64,000 bases of DNA. Source: Pseudomonas serbica. Its GTDB lineage: Bacteria; Pseudomonadota; Gammaproteobacteria; Pseudomonadales; Pseudomonadaceae. The notes under the pieces were generated by a model. That model did no database searches. It saw nothing but the letters and a program-made list of their open reading frames with translations, and had not been told where the DNA came from. The translations under genes were made by a program, and so were the position numbers. Below, one piece after another: positions 44,186-58,192 of this stretch. The stretch lies in NCBI RefSeq assembly GCF_028823535.1, contig NZ_JAQIYM010000010.1, positions 241,804-305,803 on the forward strand. The letters run 5' to 3'. Every line of letters starts with the position of its first letter. Position 1 is the first letter of the stretch.

Positions 44186-44497
44186 TTAGCCGAGGCTGAT
44201 CTGCACTTCCACACCGGCCGCAAGATCAAGCTTCATAAGTGCATCAACGGTTTTATCCGTTGGCTGGACGATGTCCAGAACGCGCTTATGAGTACGGATC
44301 TCGTACTGGTCACGCGCGTCTTTGTTGACGTGCGGGGAGACCAGAACGGTGAACCGCTCTTTACGGGTAGGCAGTGGAATTGGACCACGCACTTGAGCAC
44401 CAGTACGTTTCGCGGTTTCCACGATTTCCTGGGTGGATTGGTCGATCAGGCGATGGTCAAAAGCCTTCAACCTGATACGGATTTGCTGATTTTGCAT
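44186..44497 (-). CDS. rpsJ: 30S ribosomal protein S10
   Basis: 103 aa. [22 protein letters not shown] and the [16 protein letters not shown] loop (here [22 protein letters not shown]). Also NusE in antitermination complexes. First gene of the rpsJ-rpsN unit with its own promoter at 44560-44588. Confidence 0.98.
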
Positions 44498-44527
44498 TGG
44501 ATTTCAGACTCCGGCTGCTATTCCCAC

Positions 44528-44544
44528 CGGGCGCAATACGCCCG
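44528..44544 (-). promoter_or_regulatory. Short hairpin in the S10 leader
   Basis: CGGGCG-CAATA-CGCCCG, a perfect 6-bp stem about 30 bases before the rpsJ ATG. The leader (about 55 bases) is too short to hold the E. coli L4-responsive attenuator, so this hairpin may be the only regulatory structure. Confidence 0.5.
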
Positions 44545-44559
44545 TTAAAAGGAGGCGCA

Positions 44560-44588
44560 ATTCTATAGACGCCCCAGATAGGTGTCAA
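44560..44588 (-). promoter_or_regulatory. Promoter of the S10 unit (rpsJ)
   Basis: On the minus strand TTGACA-N17-TAGAAT, a near-consensus sigma70 promoter. The -35 begins nine bases past the tuf terminator stem, within its T-rich tail (TTTTTTATTGGG). Confidence 0.85.
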
Positions 44589-44591
44589 CCC

Positions 44592-44625
44592 AATAAAAAA
44601 GGCCCCCGCTGAGCGGGGGCCTTTT
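44592..44625 (-). terminator. Terminator of the str operon (after tuf)
   Basis: A stem AAAAGGCCCCCGC / GCGGGGGCCTTTT with loop TGA, followed by TTTATT on the minus strand, 32 bases after the tuf stop. Directly abuts the rpsJ promoter. Confidence 0.95.
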
Positions 44626-44656
44626 CAAAGCATCGAAGCTATCTCAAAAGAGATGC

Positions 44657-45850
44657 TTACTCGATGATTTTAGCTACAACGCCAGCACCAACGGTACGGC
44701 CGCCTTCACGGATTGCGAAGCGCAGACCGTCTTCCATTGCGATGGTTTTGATCAGGGTAACAGTCATCTGAATGTTGTCACCTGGCATTACCATTTCAAC
44801 GCCTTCTGGCAGCTCGCAGTTACCGGTCACGTCAGTAGTACGGAAGTAGAACTGTGGACGGTAGCCTTTGAAGAACGGAGTGTGACGACCGCCTTCTTCC
44901 TTGCTCAGAACGTAAACTTCTGCGGTGAACTTGGTGTGCGGCTTAACCGAACCCGGCTTAACCAGAACCTGGCCACGCTCAACGTCGTCACGCTTGGTAC
45001 CACGCAGCAGAACGCCGCAGTTCTCGCCAGCACGACCTTCGTCGAGCAGCTTGCGGAACATCTCAACACCGGTGCAGGTGGTGGTGGTGGTGTCACGCAG
45101 ACCAACGATTTCCAGTGCATCTTGAACGCGAACGATACCGCGCTCGATACGACCAGTCACAACAGTACCACGACCCGAGATCGAGAATACGTCTTCGATT
45201 GGCATCAGGAATGGCTTGTCGATAGCGCGCTCTGGTTCTGGGATGTAGCTGTCCAGGGTTTCAACCAGTTTACGAACGGCAGTGGTGCCCATTTCGTTGT
45301 CGTCTTTGCCTTCCAGCGCCATACGAGCCGAACCGATGATGATTGGAGTGTCATCGCCCGGGAAGTCGTAGGTGGACAGCAGGTCGCGAACTTCCATCTC
45401 AACCAGTTCCAGCAGCTCAGCGTCGTCTACCAGGTCAGCCTTGTTCAGGAAAACCACGATGTACGGAACGCCTACCTGACGGGACAGCAGGATGTGCTCA
45501 CGGGTTTGTGGCATCGGACCATCAGCGGCCGAGCAAACCAGGATCGCGCCATCCATCTGGGCAGCACCGGTGATCATGTTCTTCACGTAGTCAGCGTGAC
45601 CTGGGCAGTCAACGTGAGCGTAGTGACGGATCTTCGAGTTGTACTCGACGTGCGCGGTGTTGATGGTGATACCACGAGCTTTTTCTTCTGGAGCGCTGTC
45701 GATTTTATCGAAATCAACGATTGCAGAACCGAAAACTTCGGAGCAAACGCGAGTCAGAGCAGCGGTCAGAGTGGTTTTACCGTGGTCAACGTGGCCGATG
45801 GTGCCAACGTTTACGTGCGGTAGGGAACGATCAAATTTTTCTTTAGCCAC
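44657..45850 (-). CDS. tuf: Elongation factor Tu
   Basis: 397 aa. P-loop GHVDHGKT (19-26), DCPGHAD, NKAD, and domain 2-3 segments such as GRGTVVTGRIERG. Delivers aminoacyl-tRNA to the ribosome. Ends the str operon (30 bases after fusA). It is the only tuf in this window; the second copy expected between tRNA-Thr and tRNA-Trp is missing. Confidence 0.98.
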   Translation of the reverse strand: MAKEKFDRSLPHVNVGTIGHVDHGKTTLTAALTRVCSEVFGSAIVDFDKIDSAPEEKARGITINTAHVEYNSKIRHYAHVDCPGHADYVKNMITGAAQMDGAILVCSAADGPMPQTREHILLSRQVGVPYIVVFLNKADLVDDAELLELVEMEVRDLLSTYDFPGDDTPIIIGSARMALEGKDDNEMGTTAVRKLVETLDSYIPEPERAIDKPFLMPIEDVFSISGRGTVVTGRIERGIVRVQDALEIVGLRDTTTTTCTGVEMFRKLLDEGRAGENCGVLLRGTKRDDVERGQVLVKPGSVKPHTKFTAEVYVLSKEEGGRHTPFFKGYRPQFYFRTTDVTGNCELPEGVEMVMPGDNIQMTVTLIKTIAMEDGLRFAIREGGRTVGAGVVAKIIE

Positions 45851-45880
45851 GACAATTAACTCCTTGCCTAAAGGACTGAA

Positions 45881-47986
45881 TCAGCCTTGTTTTTTGGTAA
45901 CGGTTTCGACGATATGCGACGGAGCCGTATTGTATTTTTTGAATTCCATAGAGTAGCTTGCGCGACCCTGGGACATCGAACGAACGTCGGTCGCATAACC
46001 GAACATTTCACCCAACGGAACTTCAGCACGGATAACCTTACCGGAAACCGTGTCTTCCATACCCAGAATCATGCCGCGACGACGGTTCAGGTCGCCCATC
46101 ACGTCACCCATATAGTCTTCAGGCGTAACAACCTCTACCGCCATGATCGGCTCGAGCAACTCACCACCGCCCTTCTGGGCCAGTTGCTTGGTCGCCATGG
46201 AAGCAGCCACCTTAAACGCCATCTCGTTCGAGTCGACGTCGTGGTAAGAACCATCAAACACGGTAGCCTTCAGGCCGATCAGCGGATAGCCGGCAACAAC
46301 ACCGTTCTTCATCTGCTCTTCGATACCCTTCTGGATAGCCGGGATGTATTCCTTAGGAACCACACCACCCACTACTTCGTTCAGGAATTGCAGACCTTCC
46401 TGACCTTCGTCAGCAGGTGCAAAACGAATCCAGCAGTGACCGAACTGGCCACGACCGCCGGACTGGCGAACGAACTTGCCTTCGATTTCGCAGCTCTTCG
46501 TGATGCGCTCACGGTACGAAACTTGAGGCTTACCGATGTTGGCTTCGACGTTGAACTCACGGCGCATCCGGTCAACCAGGATGTCCAGGTGCAGCTCGCC
46601 CATGCCGGAGATGATCGTTTGACCAGTCTCTTCATCAGTTTTGACGCGGAAAGACGGGTCTTCCTGAGCAAGTTTGCCCAGAGCGATACCCATTTTTTCC
46701 TGGTCATCCTTGGTCTTAGGCTCTACAGCAACCGAAATAACCGGCTCCGGGAAGTCCATGCGAACCAGGATGATTGGCTTGTCAGCGTTGCAGAGGGTTT
46801 CACCAGTGGTGACGTCCTTCATGCCGATCAGGGCCGCGATGTCGCCAGCGCGCACTTCCTTGATCTCTTCACGGGCGTTTGCGTGCATTTGCACCATACG
46901 ACCCACGCGCTCTTTCTTGCCTTTAACCGAGTTGATCACGCCGTCGCCGGAGGCCAACACGCCCGAGTAAACGCGGACGAAGGTCAAGGTACCCACGAAT
47001 GGGTCGGTAGCGATCTTGAACGCCAGAGCCGAGAACGGCTCGTTGTCGTCTGCATGACGCTCCATTTGCTTTTCCTCGTCATCCGGGTCAGTACCCTTGA
47101 TGGCAGGAATGTCGGTCGGAGCCGGCAGGTAGTCGATAACGGCGTCGAGAACCAGGGGAACACCCTTGTTCTTGAAGGAAGAACCGCAAACAGCCAGGAC
47201 GATTTCGCCAGCGATAGTACGCTGACGCAGAGCGGCCTTGATTTCCTCGATGGAAAGCTCTTCGCCTTCGAGGTACTTGTTCATCAGCTCTTCGCTGGCT
47301 TCGGCCGCAGCCTCAACCATGTTGCTGCGCCACTCTTCAGCCAGTTCCTGCAGTTCAGCAGGGATAGCTTCGCGACGTGGAGTCATGCCCTTGTCAGCAT
47401 CGTTCCAGTAAACCGCTTCCATGGTCATCAGATCGATCTGACCCTGGAAGTTGTCTTCGGAACCGATAGCCAACTGGATCGGCACCGGAGTGTGACCCAG
47501 ACGCTGCTTGATCTGAGCGATCACGCGCAGGAAGTTCGCGCCGGCACGGTCCATCTTGTTCACGTAAACGATACGTGGAACACCGTATTTGTTGGCTTGA
47601 CGCCATACGGTTTCGGACTGAGGCTCAACGCCGGAAGTGCCGCAGAACACAACGACCGCGCCGTCGAGTACACGCAGGGAACGTTCAACTTCAATGGTGA
47701 AGTCTACGTGGCCTGGGGTATCGATGACGTTGAAGCGGTATTGGTCCTTGTGCTGCTTCGCAGAACCCTGCCAGAAAGCGGTGATAGCAGCAGAAGTAAT
47801 GGTAATACCACGCTCCTGCTCCTGCACCATCCAGTCTGTGGTCGCGGCGCCGTCATGCACCTCGCCCATCTTGTGACTTTTGCCAGTGTAAAAAAGGACG
47901 CGCTCGGTGGTGGTGGTTTTACCAGCATCCACGTGAGCAACGATACCAATGTTACGGTAGCGATTAATCGGTGTAGTACGAGCCAT
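45881..47986 (-). CDS. fusA: Elongation factor G
   Basis: 701 aa. P-loop AHVDAGKTTTTERVL, switch sequence EQERGITITSAA, DTPGHVDF, NKMDR, and domains II-V with PVISVAVEPKTK and RMRREFNVEANIGKPQV. GTPase of ribosomal translocation and recycling. Between rpsG (30 bases) and tuf (30 bases). The gene uses no TTA, CTA or TCA codons, leaving the opposite strand open along its length. Confidence 0.98.
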   Translation of the reverse strand: MARTTPINRYRNIGIVAHVDAGKTTTTERVLFYTGKSHKMGEVHDGAATTDWMVQEQERGITITSAAITAFWQGSAKQHKDQYRFNVIDTPGHVDFTIEVERSLRVLDGAVVVFCGTSGVEPQSETVWRQANKYGVPRIVYVNKMDRAGANFLRVIAQIKQRLGHTPVPIQLAIGSEDNFQGQIDLMTMEAVYWNDADKGMTPRREAIPAELQELAEEWRSNMVEAAAEASEELMNKYLEGEELSIEEIKAALRQRTIAGEIVLAVCGSSFKNKGVPLVLDAVIDYLPAPTDIPAIKGTDPDDEEKQMERHADDNEPFSALAFKIATDPFVGTLTFVRVYSGVLASGDGVINSVKGKKERVGRMVQMHANAREEIKEVRAGDIAALIGMKDVTTGETLCNADKPIILVRMDFPEPVISVAVEPKTKDDQEKMGIALGKLAQEDPSFRVKTDEETGQTIISGMGELHLDILVDRMRREFNVEANIGKPQVSYRERITKSCEIEGKFVRQSGGRGQFGHCWIRFAPADEGQEGLQFLNEVVGGVVPKEYIPAIQKGIEEQMKNGVVAGYPLIGLKATVFDGSYHDVDSNEMAFKVAASMATKQLAQKGGGELLEPIMAVEVVTPEDYMGDVMGDLNRRRGMILGMEDTVSGKVIRAEVPLGEMFGYATDVRSMSQGRASYSMEFKKYNTAPSHIVETVTKKQG

Positions 47987-48016
47987 AAAGCCCTCGCAAA
48001 TTGAGTGACGCTAAAA

Positions 48017-48487
48017 TTAGAAGCGGTAGTGCGAGAAAGCTTTGTTAGCTTCAGCCATACGGTGCACGTCTTCACGCTTCTTAACTGCAGCACCTTTACC
48101 TTCGGCAGCGTCCAACAGTTCGCCAGCCAAACGCAGAGCCATAGACTTCTCGCCGCGCTTACGGGCGAAGTCTACCAACCAGCGCATTGCCAGAGCGTTA
48201 CGACGGGACGGACGAACTTCAACCGGAACCTGGTAAGTAGCACCGCCTACACGGCGCGACTTTACTTCGACCAGCGGAGCGATGGCGTCGAGAGCTTTCT
48301 CGAAGATTTCCAGGGGGTCGCTGTTCTTGCGTTCTTTAACCTTTTCCAGCGCGCCATAAACGATACGCTCGGCAACGGCTTTCTTGCCGCTTTCCATCAC
48401 GTGGTTCATGAACTTGGCCAGGATTTGGCTTCCGTATTTTGGATCGTCAAGCACTTCGCGCTTGGCTGCTACGCGTCTTCTTGGCAT
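48017..48487 (-). CDS. rpsG: 30S ribosomal protein S7
   Basis: 156 aa. [20 protein letters not shown] and the beta-hairpin [24 protein letters not shown]. Nucleates head assembly; in E. coli it feeds back on the str operon between rpsL and rpsG. The rpsL-rpsG gap here is 119 bases and could hold such a site. Confidence 0.98.
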
Positions 48488-48606
48488 GGATAAGCCCTCA
48501 AACGGTCTTCAGGTTCGCTCGGAATCGGTGCCCATTACGGGACGCCTCCGACCTTACTCTTATCGACTCAGAAAAATAGAAATCAGTTTTTTGCAGCAAG
48601 CGACCA

Positions 48607-48978
48607 TTACTTCGGACGCTTGGTACCGTACTTCGAACGACCCTGGTTACGACCTTTAACGCCGGAGGTATCCAACGAACCGCGAACGGTGTGGTAACGA
48701 ACACCTGGCAAGTCTTTTACACGACCGCCGCGGATCAGTACCACGCTGTGCTCTTGCAGGTTGTGGCCTTCACCGCCGATGTACGAGGAAACCTCGAAAC
48801 CGTTGGTCAGGCGCACACGGCATACTTTACGCAGTGCCGAGTTAGGTTTTTTCGGCGTGGTGGTGTACACACGGGTGCACACGCCACGGCGTTGCGGGCA
48901 GTTCTGCAGCGCAGGTACGTCGGATTTCTCGACGATACGCTTACGCGGCTGACGTACCAGCTGGTTGATAGTTGCCAT
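48607..48978 (-). CDS. rpsL: 30S ribosomal protein S12
   Basis: 123 aa. [24 protein letters not shown]. Lys43 and Lys88, the usual sites of streptomycin-resistance changes, are both wild type. First gene of the str operon, with a promoter at 49070-49098. Confidence 0.98.
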
Positions 48979-49069
48979 CTACTAGCTCCACTGTTGTCTT
49001 GCGACGCTATTGTCTTGCAAGAAAAGCAAAATGGCAGGAACGTATTCCCGCCAAATTTAGGGGTACAAG

Positions 49070-49098
49070 AGTCTAAAGAGGATCTTGCCCCCAGTCAA
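49070..49098 (-). promoter_or_regulatory. Promoter of the str operon (rpsL)
   Basis: On the minus strand TTGACT-N17-TAGACT in the 215-base rpoC-rpsL gap, giving a leader of about 85 bases. The upstream part of the gap contains near-complementary arms (GGCCCTGACC and GGTCGGGGCC about 50 bases apart) that could end rpoC transcripts. Confidence 0.75.
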
Positions 49099-49193
49099 GG
49101 CAAGGCCCCGACCTCCCCGCCCATCAAACCTCGACAAATTGTCTCGATTCGATGAACGGAGTGGTCAGGGCCTCAGCTCATTTACCGCAGAAC

Positions 49194-52100
49194 TCAGTTA
49201 CCGCTCGAGTTCAGCGCTTCGGTCAGTGCAGCTTCCACTTCACTGGCGCTCACGCGCAACGGTTTGTCTGCATCACGGCGACGCTTACGCTCGCTGTGAT
49301 AAGCCAGACCGGTACCAGCCGGGATCAGACGACCCACGACCACGTTTTCTTTCAGGCCGCGCAGATAATCGCGCTTGCCGGTTACCGCCGCTTCGGTCAG
49401 TACGCGAGTGGTTTCCTGGAAGGAAGCCGCCGAGATGAACGATTCGGTGGACAACGACGCCTTGGTGATACCCAGCAGAACGCGAGTGAACTTGGAGACA
49501 AACTTGTCTTCGCCGCTCAAGCGCTCGTTCTCTACCAGAACGTGAGTCAATTCCATCTGGTCGCCCTTGATGAAACTGGAATCGCCGGATTCAGCGATTT
49601 CAACTTTACGCAGCATCTGACGCAGGATGGTCTCGATGTGCTTGTCGTTGATCTTCACGCCTTGCAGACGGTAAACGTCCTGGATCTCGTTAACGATGTA
49701 CTTGGCCAGCGCACTTACACCCAGCAGACGCAGGATGTCGTGTGGATCGCTCGGGCCGTCGGAGATAACTTCGCCGCGGTTTACCTGTTCGCCTTCGAAC
49801 ACGTTCAGGTGACGCCACTTCGGAATCAGCTCTTCATACGGATCGCTACCGTCGTTCGGGGTAATAACCAGACGGCGCTTGCCCTTGGTTTCTTTACCGA
49901 ACGCGATGGTGCCGCTGACTTCAGCCAGAATCGACGCTTCTTTCGGACGACGAGCTTCGAACAAGTCGGCAACACGCGGCAGACCACCGGTGATGTCACG
50001 GGTCTTCGAAGTTTCTTGCGGGATACGAGCGATAACATCACCGATCGCGATCTTCGCACCGTCCGCTACACCGACCAGGGCGTTGGCTGGCAGGAAGTAC
50101 TGAGCGATAACGTCAGTGCCTGGCAGCAACAGATCCTTGCCGTTGTCATCAACCATCTTCACAGCAGGACGGATATCTTTACCGGCAGCTGGACGGTCTT
50201 TGGCGTCGAGTACTTCAATGTTGGTCATACCGGTCAATTCGTCAGTCTGACGCTTGATCGTGATGCCTTCTTCCATGCCCACGTAGGTCACGGTACCTTT
50301 CATTTCGGTAACGATCGGGTGAGTGTGCGGATCCCACTTGGCCACGATTGCGCCAGCGTCGACCTTGTCACCTTCTTTAACCGAAATCACGGCACCGTAC
50401 GGCAGCTTGTAACGCTCGCGCTCACGACCGAAGTCGTCAGCGATTGCCAGCTCACCGGAACGGGACACAGCAACCAGGTGGCCATCCACTCGCTCAACGT
50501 GCTTCAGGTTATGCAGACGGACGGTACCGCCATTCTTGACCTGAACGCTGTCGGCCGCGGAGGTCCGGCTTGCCGCACCACCGATGTGGAACGTACGCAT
50601 CGTCAGCTGGGTACCCGGCTCACCGATGGACTGGGCAGCGATAACGCCGACCGCTTCACCGATGTTCACCTGGTGACCACGAGCCAGGTCGCGACCGTAG
50701 CACTTGGCGCAGATGCCGAAACGGGTTTCGCAGCTGATCGGCGAACGTACAATCACTTCGTCGATGCTGTTGAGCTCGATGAACTCGACCCACTTCTCGT
50801 CGACCAGGGTGCCGGCAGGAACGATGACGTCCTCGGTACCTGGCTTGAATACGTCACGGGCGATAACACGACCCAATACGCGTTCACCCAACGGCTCTAC
50901 AACGTCACCGCCTTCAATGTGCGGAGTCATCAGCAGACCGTGTTCGGTGCCGCAATCGATCTCGGTTACAACCAGGTCTTGCGCCACGTCTACCAGACGA
51001 CGGGTCAGGTAACCCGAGTTCGCCGTTTTCAACGCGGTATCCGCCAGACCTTTACGAGCACCGTGAGTGGAGATGAAGTACTGGAGTACGCTCAAACCTT
51101 CACGGAAGTTCGCGGTAATCGGCGTTTCGATGATGGAGCCATCCGGCTTGGCCATCAGGCCACGCATACCGGCCAGCTGACGAATCTGTGCTGCGGAACC
51201 CCGCGCACCCGAGTCGGCCATCATGTACATCGAGTTGAAGGACTCTTGGTCGACTTCGACGCCATGACGGTCGATGACTTTCTCTTTCGAGAGGTTGGCC
51301 ATCATCGCCTTGGAAACTTCGTCGTTCGCCTTGGACCAAAGGTCGATCACTTTGTTGTACTTCTCGCCCTGGGTTACCAGGCCGGAGGCGTACTGACTTT
51401 CGATCTCTTTCACTTCGTCGGTGGCAGCACCGATGATGCGGGCTTTTTCATCAGGGATAACGAAGTCGTTAACGCCGATGGAAACGCCGGAAATGGTCGA
51501 ATAGGCAAAACCGGTGTACATCAACTGGTCAGCGAAGATCACGGTCTCTTTCAGACCAACCACGCGGTAGCACTGGTTGATCAGCTTGGAGATCGCCTTT
51601 TTCTTCATCGGCAGGTTGACGACGTCGTACGACAGACCTTTTGGCACAACCTGGAACAACAGCGCACGACCGACGGTAGTGTCGACGATACGGGTGTTGG
51701 TCACGCTGCCGCCATCACGGTCGTTGACGGTTTCGTTGATCCGGACTTTGACCTTGGCGTGCAGTGCGGCTTCGCCGGCACGGAACACACGGTCAACTTC
51801 CTGCAGATCCGCGAACACACGACCTTCGCCCTTGGCGTTGATCGCTTCACGCGTCATGTAGTACAGACCCAATACAACGTCCTGCGACGGAACGATGATT
51901 GGCTCACCGTTGGCTGGCGACAGAATGTTGTTGGTCGACATCATCAACGCACGCGCTTCCAGCTGGGCTTCCAGCGTCAGCGGTACGTGCACGGCCATTT
52001 GGTCGCCGTCGAAGTCGGCGTTGTACGCAGCACAGACCAGAGGGTGCAGCTGGATAGCCTTACCTTCGATCAGTACCGGTTCAAACGCCTGGATACCCAG

Positions 52101-53393
52101 ACGGTGAAGGGTCGGTGCACGGTTGAGAAGAACCGGGTGTTCGCGAATCACTTCAGCGAGAACGTCCCAAACCTCTGGCAGTTCGCGCTCGACCATCTTC
52201 TTGGCAGCCTTGATGGTGGTCGCGAGACCACGCATTTCCAGCTTGCCGAAAATGAACGGCTTGAACAGCTCGAGAGCCATCTTCTTCGGCAGACCGCACT
52301 GGTGCAGACGCAGGGTCGGACCTACGGTAATTACCGAACGACCGGAGTAGTCAACACGCTTACCGAGCAAGTTCTGACGGAAACGACCCTGCTTACCCTT
52401 GATCATGTCAGCCAGGGATTTCAGAGGACGCTTGTTGGAACCGGTGATAGCGCGGCCACGACGACCGTTGTCGAGCAGTGCATCGACAGCTTCCTGCAAC
52501 ATGCGCTTTTCGTTGCGCACGATGATGTCCGGAGCGGACAGATCCAGCAGGCGCTTCAAACGGTTGTTACGGTTGATCACTCGACGATACAGATCGTTGA
52601 GGTCGGAAGTCGCGAAGCGACCGCCATCGAGCGGGACCAGTGGACGCAGATCTGGCGGCAGAACCGGCAGAACGGTCAGCACCATCCACTCTGGCAGGTT
52701 GCCGGAACCCTGGAAGGCTTCCATCAACTTCAGACGCTTGGACAGCTTCTTGATCTTGGTTTCCGAGTTGGTTTGCGGAATTTCTTCACGCAGGCGGCCA
52801 ATCTCGTGCTCCAGGTCGATAGCGTGCAGCAGTTCGCGGACAGCTTCGGCACCCATGCGGGCATCGAAATCGTCGCCAAACTCTTCCAGCGCTTCGAAGT
52901 ACTGCTCGTCGTTGAGCAGCTGACCTTTTTCAAGGGTGGTCATGCCTGGATCGATAACGACGTAGCTCTCGAAGTAGAGAACGCGCTCGATATCACGCAG
53001 GGTCATGTCCATCAGCAAGCCGATACGGGACGGCAGCGATTTCAGGAACCAGATGTGGGCAACTGGCGAGGCCAGTTCGATGTGCGCCATGCGCTCACGA
53101 CGAACTTTTGCCAGCGCGACTTCAACGCCGCACTTCTCGCAGATCACACCACGGTGCTTCAAGCGCTTGTACTTACCGCACAGGCACTCGTAATCCTTTA
53201 CCGGGCCAAAGATCTTGGCGCAGAACAGGCCGTCACGCTCAGGTTTGAACGTACGGTAGTTGATGGTTTCCGGCTTTTTAACTTCACCGAACGACCACGA
53301 ACGGATCATCTCAGGCGATGCCAATCCGATACGGATGGCGTCGAACTCTTCGACTTGACCCTGGTTTTTCAGCAAATTCAGTAGGTCTTTCAA
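49194..53393 (-). CDS. rpoC: RNA polymerase beta' subunit
   Basis: 1399 aa. N-terminal zinc site CLCGKYKRLKHRGVICEKCG, catalytic Mg-binding NADFDGD, the bridge helix and trigger-loop region, and the second zinc cluster CETRFGICAKCYGRDLARGH. Begins MKDLLNLLKNQGQVEEFD. Sixty-four bases after rpoB, same transcript. Contains no in-frame TTA, CTA or TCA codons. Confidence 0.99.
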   Translation of the reverse strand: MKDLLNLLKNQGQVEEFDAIRIGLASPEMIRSWSFGEVKKPETINYRTFKPERDGLFCAKIFGPVKDYECLCGKYKRLKHRGVICEKCGVEVALAKVRRERMAHIELASPVAHIWFLKSLPSRIGLLMDMTLRDIERVLYFESYVVIDPGMTTLEKGQLLNDEQYFEALEEFGDDFDARMGAEAVRELLHAIDLEHEIGRLREEIPQTNSETKIKKLSKRLKLMEAFQGSGNLPEWMVLTVLPVLPPDLRPLVPLDGGRFATSDLNDLYRRVINRNNRLKRLLDLSAPDIIVRNEKRMLQEAVDALLDNGRRGRAITGSNKRPLKSLADMIKGKQGRFRQNLLGKRVDYSGRSVITVGPTLRLHQCGLPKKMALELFKPFIFGKLEMRGLATTIKAAKKMVERELPEVWDVLAEVIREHPVLLNRAPTLHRLGIQAFEPVLIEGKAIQLHPLVCAAYNADFDGDQMAVHVPLTLEAQLEARALMMSTNNILSPANGEPIIVPSQDVVLGLYYMTREAINAKGEGRVFADLQEVDRVFRAGEAALHAKVKVRINETVNDRDGGSVTNTRIVDTTVGRALLFQVVPKGLSYDVVNLPMKKKAISKLINQCYRVVGLKETVIFADQLMYTGFAYSTISGVSIGVNDFVIPDEKARIIGAATDEVKEIESQYASGLVTQGEKYNKVIDLWSKANDEVSKAMMANLSKEKVIDRHGVEVDQESFNSMYMMADSGARGSAAQIRQLAGMRGLMAKPDGSIIETPITANFREGLSVLQYFISTHGARKGLADTALKTANSGYLTRRLVDVAQDLVVTEIDCGTEHGLLMTPHIEGGDVVEPLGERVLGRVIARDVFKPGTEDVIVPAGTLVDEKWVEFIELNSIDEVIVRSPISCETRFGICAKCYGRDLARGHQVNIGEAVGVIAAQSIGEPGTQLTMRTFHIGGAASRTSAADSVQVKNGGTVRLHNLKHVERVDGHLVAVSRSGELAIADDFGRERERYKLPYGAVISVKEGDKVDAGAIVAKWDPHTHPIVTEMKGTVTYVGMEEGITIKRQTDELTGMTNIEVLDAKDRPAAGKDIRPAVKMVDDNGKDLLLPGTDVIAQYFLPANALVGVADGAKIAIGDVIARIPQETSKTRDITGGLPRVADLFEARRPKEASILAEVSGTIAFGKETKGKRRLVITPNDGSDPYEELIPKWRHLNVFEGEQVNRGEVISDGPSDPHDILRLLGVSALAKYIVNEIQDVYRLQGVKINDKHIETILRQMLRKVEIAESGDSSFIKGDQMELTHVLVENERLSGEDKFVSKFTRVLLGITKASLSTESFISAASFQETTRVLTEAAVTGKRDYLRGLKENVVVGRLIPAGTGLAYHSERKRRRDADKPLRVSASEVEAALTEALNSSGN

Positions 53394-53457
53394 GGCCTTT
53401 CCTCCTGGCGGAGCAGAGAGCGGGCAATCCTGCCCCGCTCTCGATTCGCGTCACGTG

Positions 53458-57531
<4,074 letters not shown>

Positions 57532-57676
57532 CAGCGTTCCCCAGCTTGGTCACCTGCTTGTTTGGCCCCTCCCGACGGGAGCAGCCAGAAAATCGTGCAA
57601 ACCCCATGGTTTGCGCCACCGCATCGGGTGGTTACAGCTCGTTACCGGCACCGACCCAGTCGGCTGCCAATAACGG

Positions 57677-57705
57677 AAAAAGGCCGGTGGCAAGAGCCAC
57701 CAGCC
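57677..57705 (-). terminator. Attenuator hairpin between rplL and rpoB
   Basis: On the minus strand GGCTGGTGGC-TCTT-GCCACCGGCC (one G-U pair) is followed by TTTTTCCG, 47 bases past the rplL stop. A partial terminator here would let rplJL exceed rpoBC, as known for E. coli. The remaining 57532-57676 shows no gene. Confidence 0.85.
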
Positions 57706-57751
57706 ATCAGCCTGTCGCTTAACGCTCGGGCTGGAGACGCAAAGTCGATGC

Positions 57752-58117
57752 TTACTTCAGCTCGACTTTAGCGCCTGCTTCTTCCAGAGTTGCTTTGGCT
57801 TTGTCAGCTGCGTCTTTGGCAACAGCTTCCAGAACCATGGCAGGAGCGCCGTCAACTACAGCCTTGGCTTCTTTCAGGCCCAGACCGGTCAGTTCACGTA
57901 CTGCCTTGATCACGTTAACTTTCTTCTCGCCAGCTTCGGTCAGCATGACGTTGAATTCAGTTTGCTCTTCAACAACGGCGGCAGCAGCAGCAGGACCAGC
58001 CGATGCAGCAGCAGCGGTAACACCGAATTTTTCTTCGAAAGCTTTGATCAGCTCAACAACTTCCATTACGGACATGTTGCCAACTGCTTCAAGGATATCG
58101 TTCTGAGAGATAGACAT
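57752..58117 (-). CDS. rplL: 50S ribosomal protein L7/L12
   Basis: 121 aa. N-terminal dimerisation domain, an Ala-rich hinge (TAAAASAGPAAAAAVVEE) and the C-terminal domain (KVNVIKAVRELTGLGLKEAKAVVDGAP) that recruits translation factors. Present as multimers on L10. Seventy-five bases after rplJ. Confidence 0.98.
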   Translation of the reverse strand: MSISQNDILEAVGNMSVMEVVELIKAFEEKFGVTAAAASAGPAAAAAVVEEQTEFNVMLTEAGEKKVNVIKAVRELTGLGLKEAKAVVDGAPAMVLEAVAKDAADKAKATLEEAGAKVELK

Positions 58118-58192
58118 GAATCTAATTCCTGATATTGGGGACGGCCTACGCGACCATCGAAAAAAACAAAAAACGCGAGAAGTTGACGAGCC

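Noticed and set aside
45887..48004. Plus-strand open frame opposite fusA
   Set aside because: In register with fusA and without domain content; shadow.
49152..53384. Plus-strand open frame of 1410 codons opposite rpoC
   Set aside because: Same cause as above; shadow of codon bias in rpoC.
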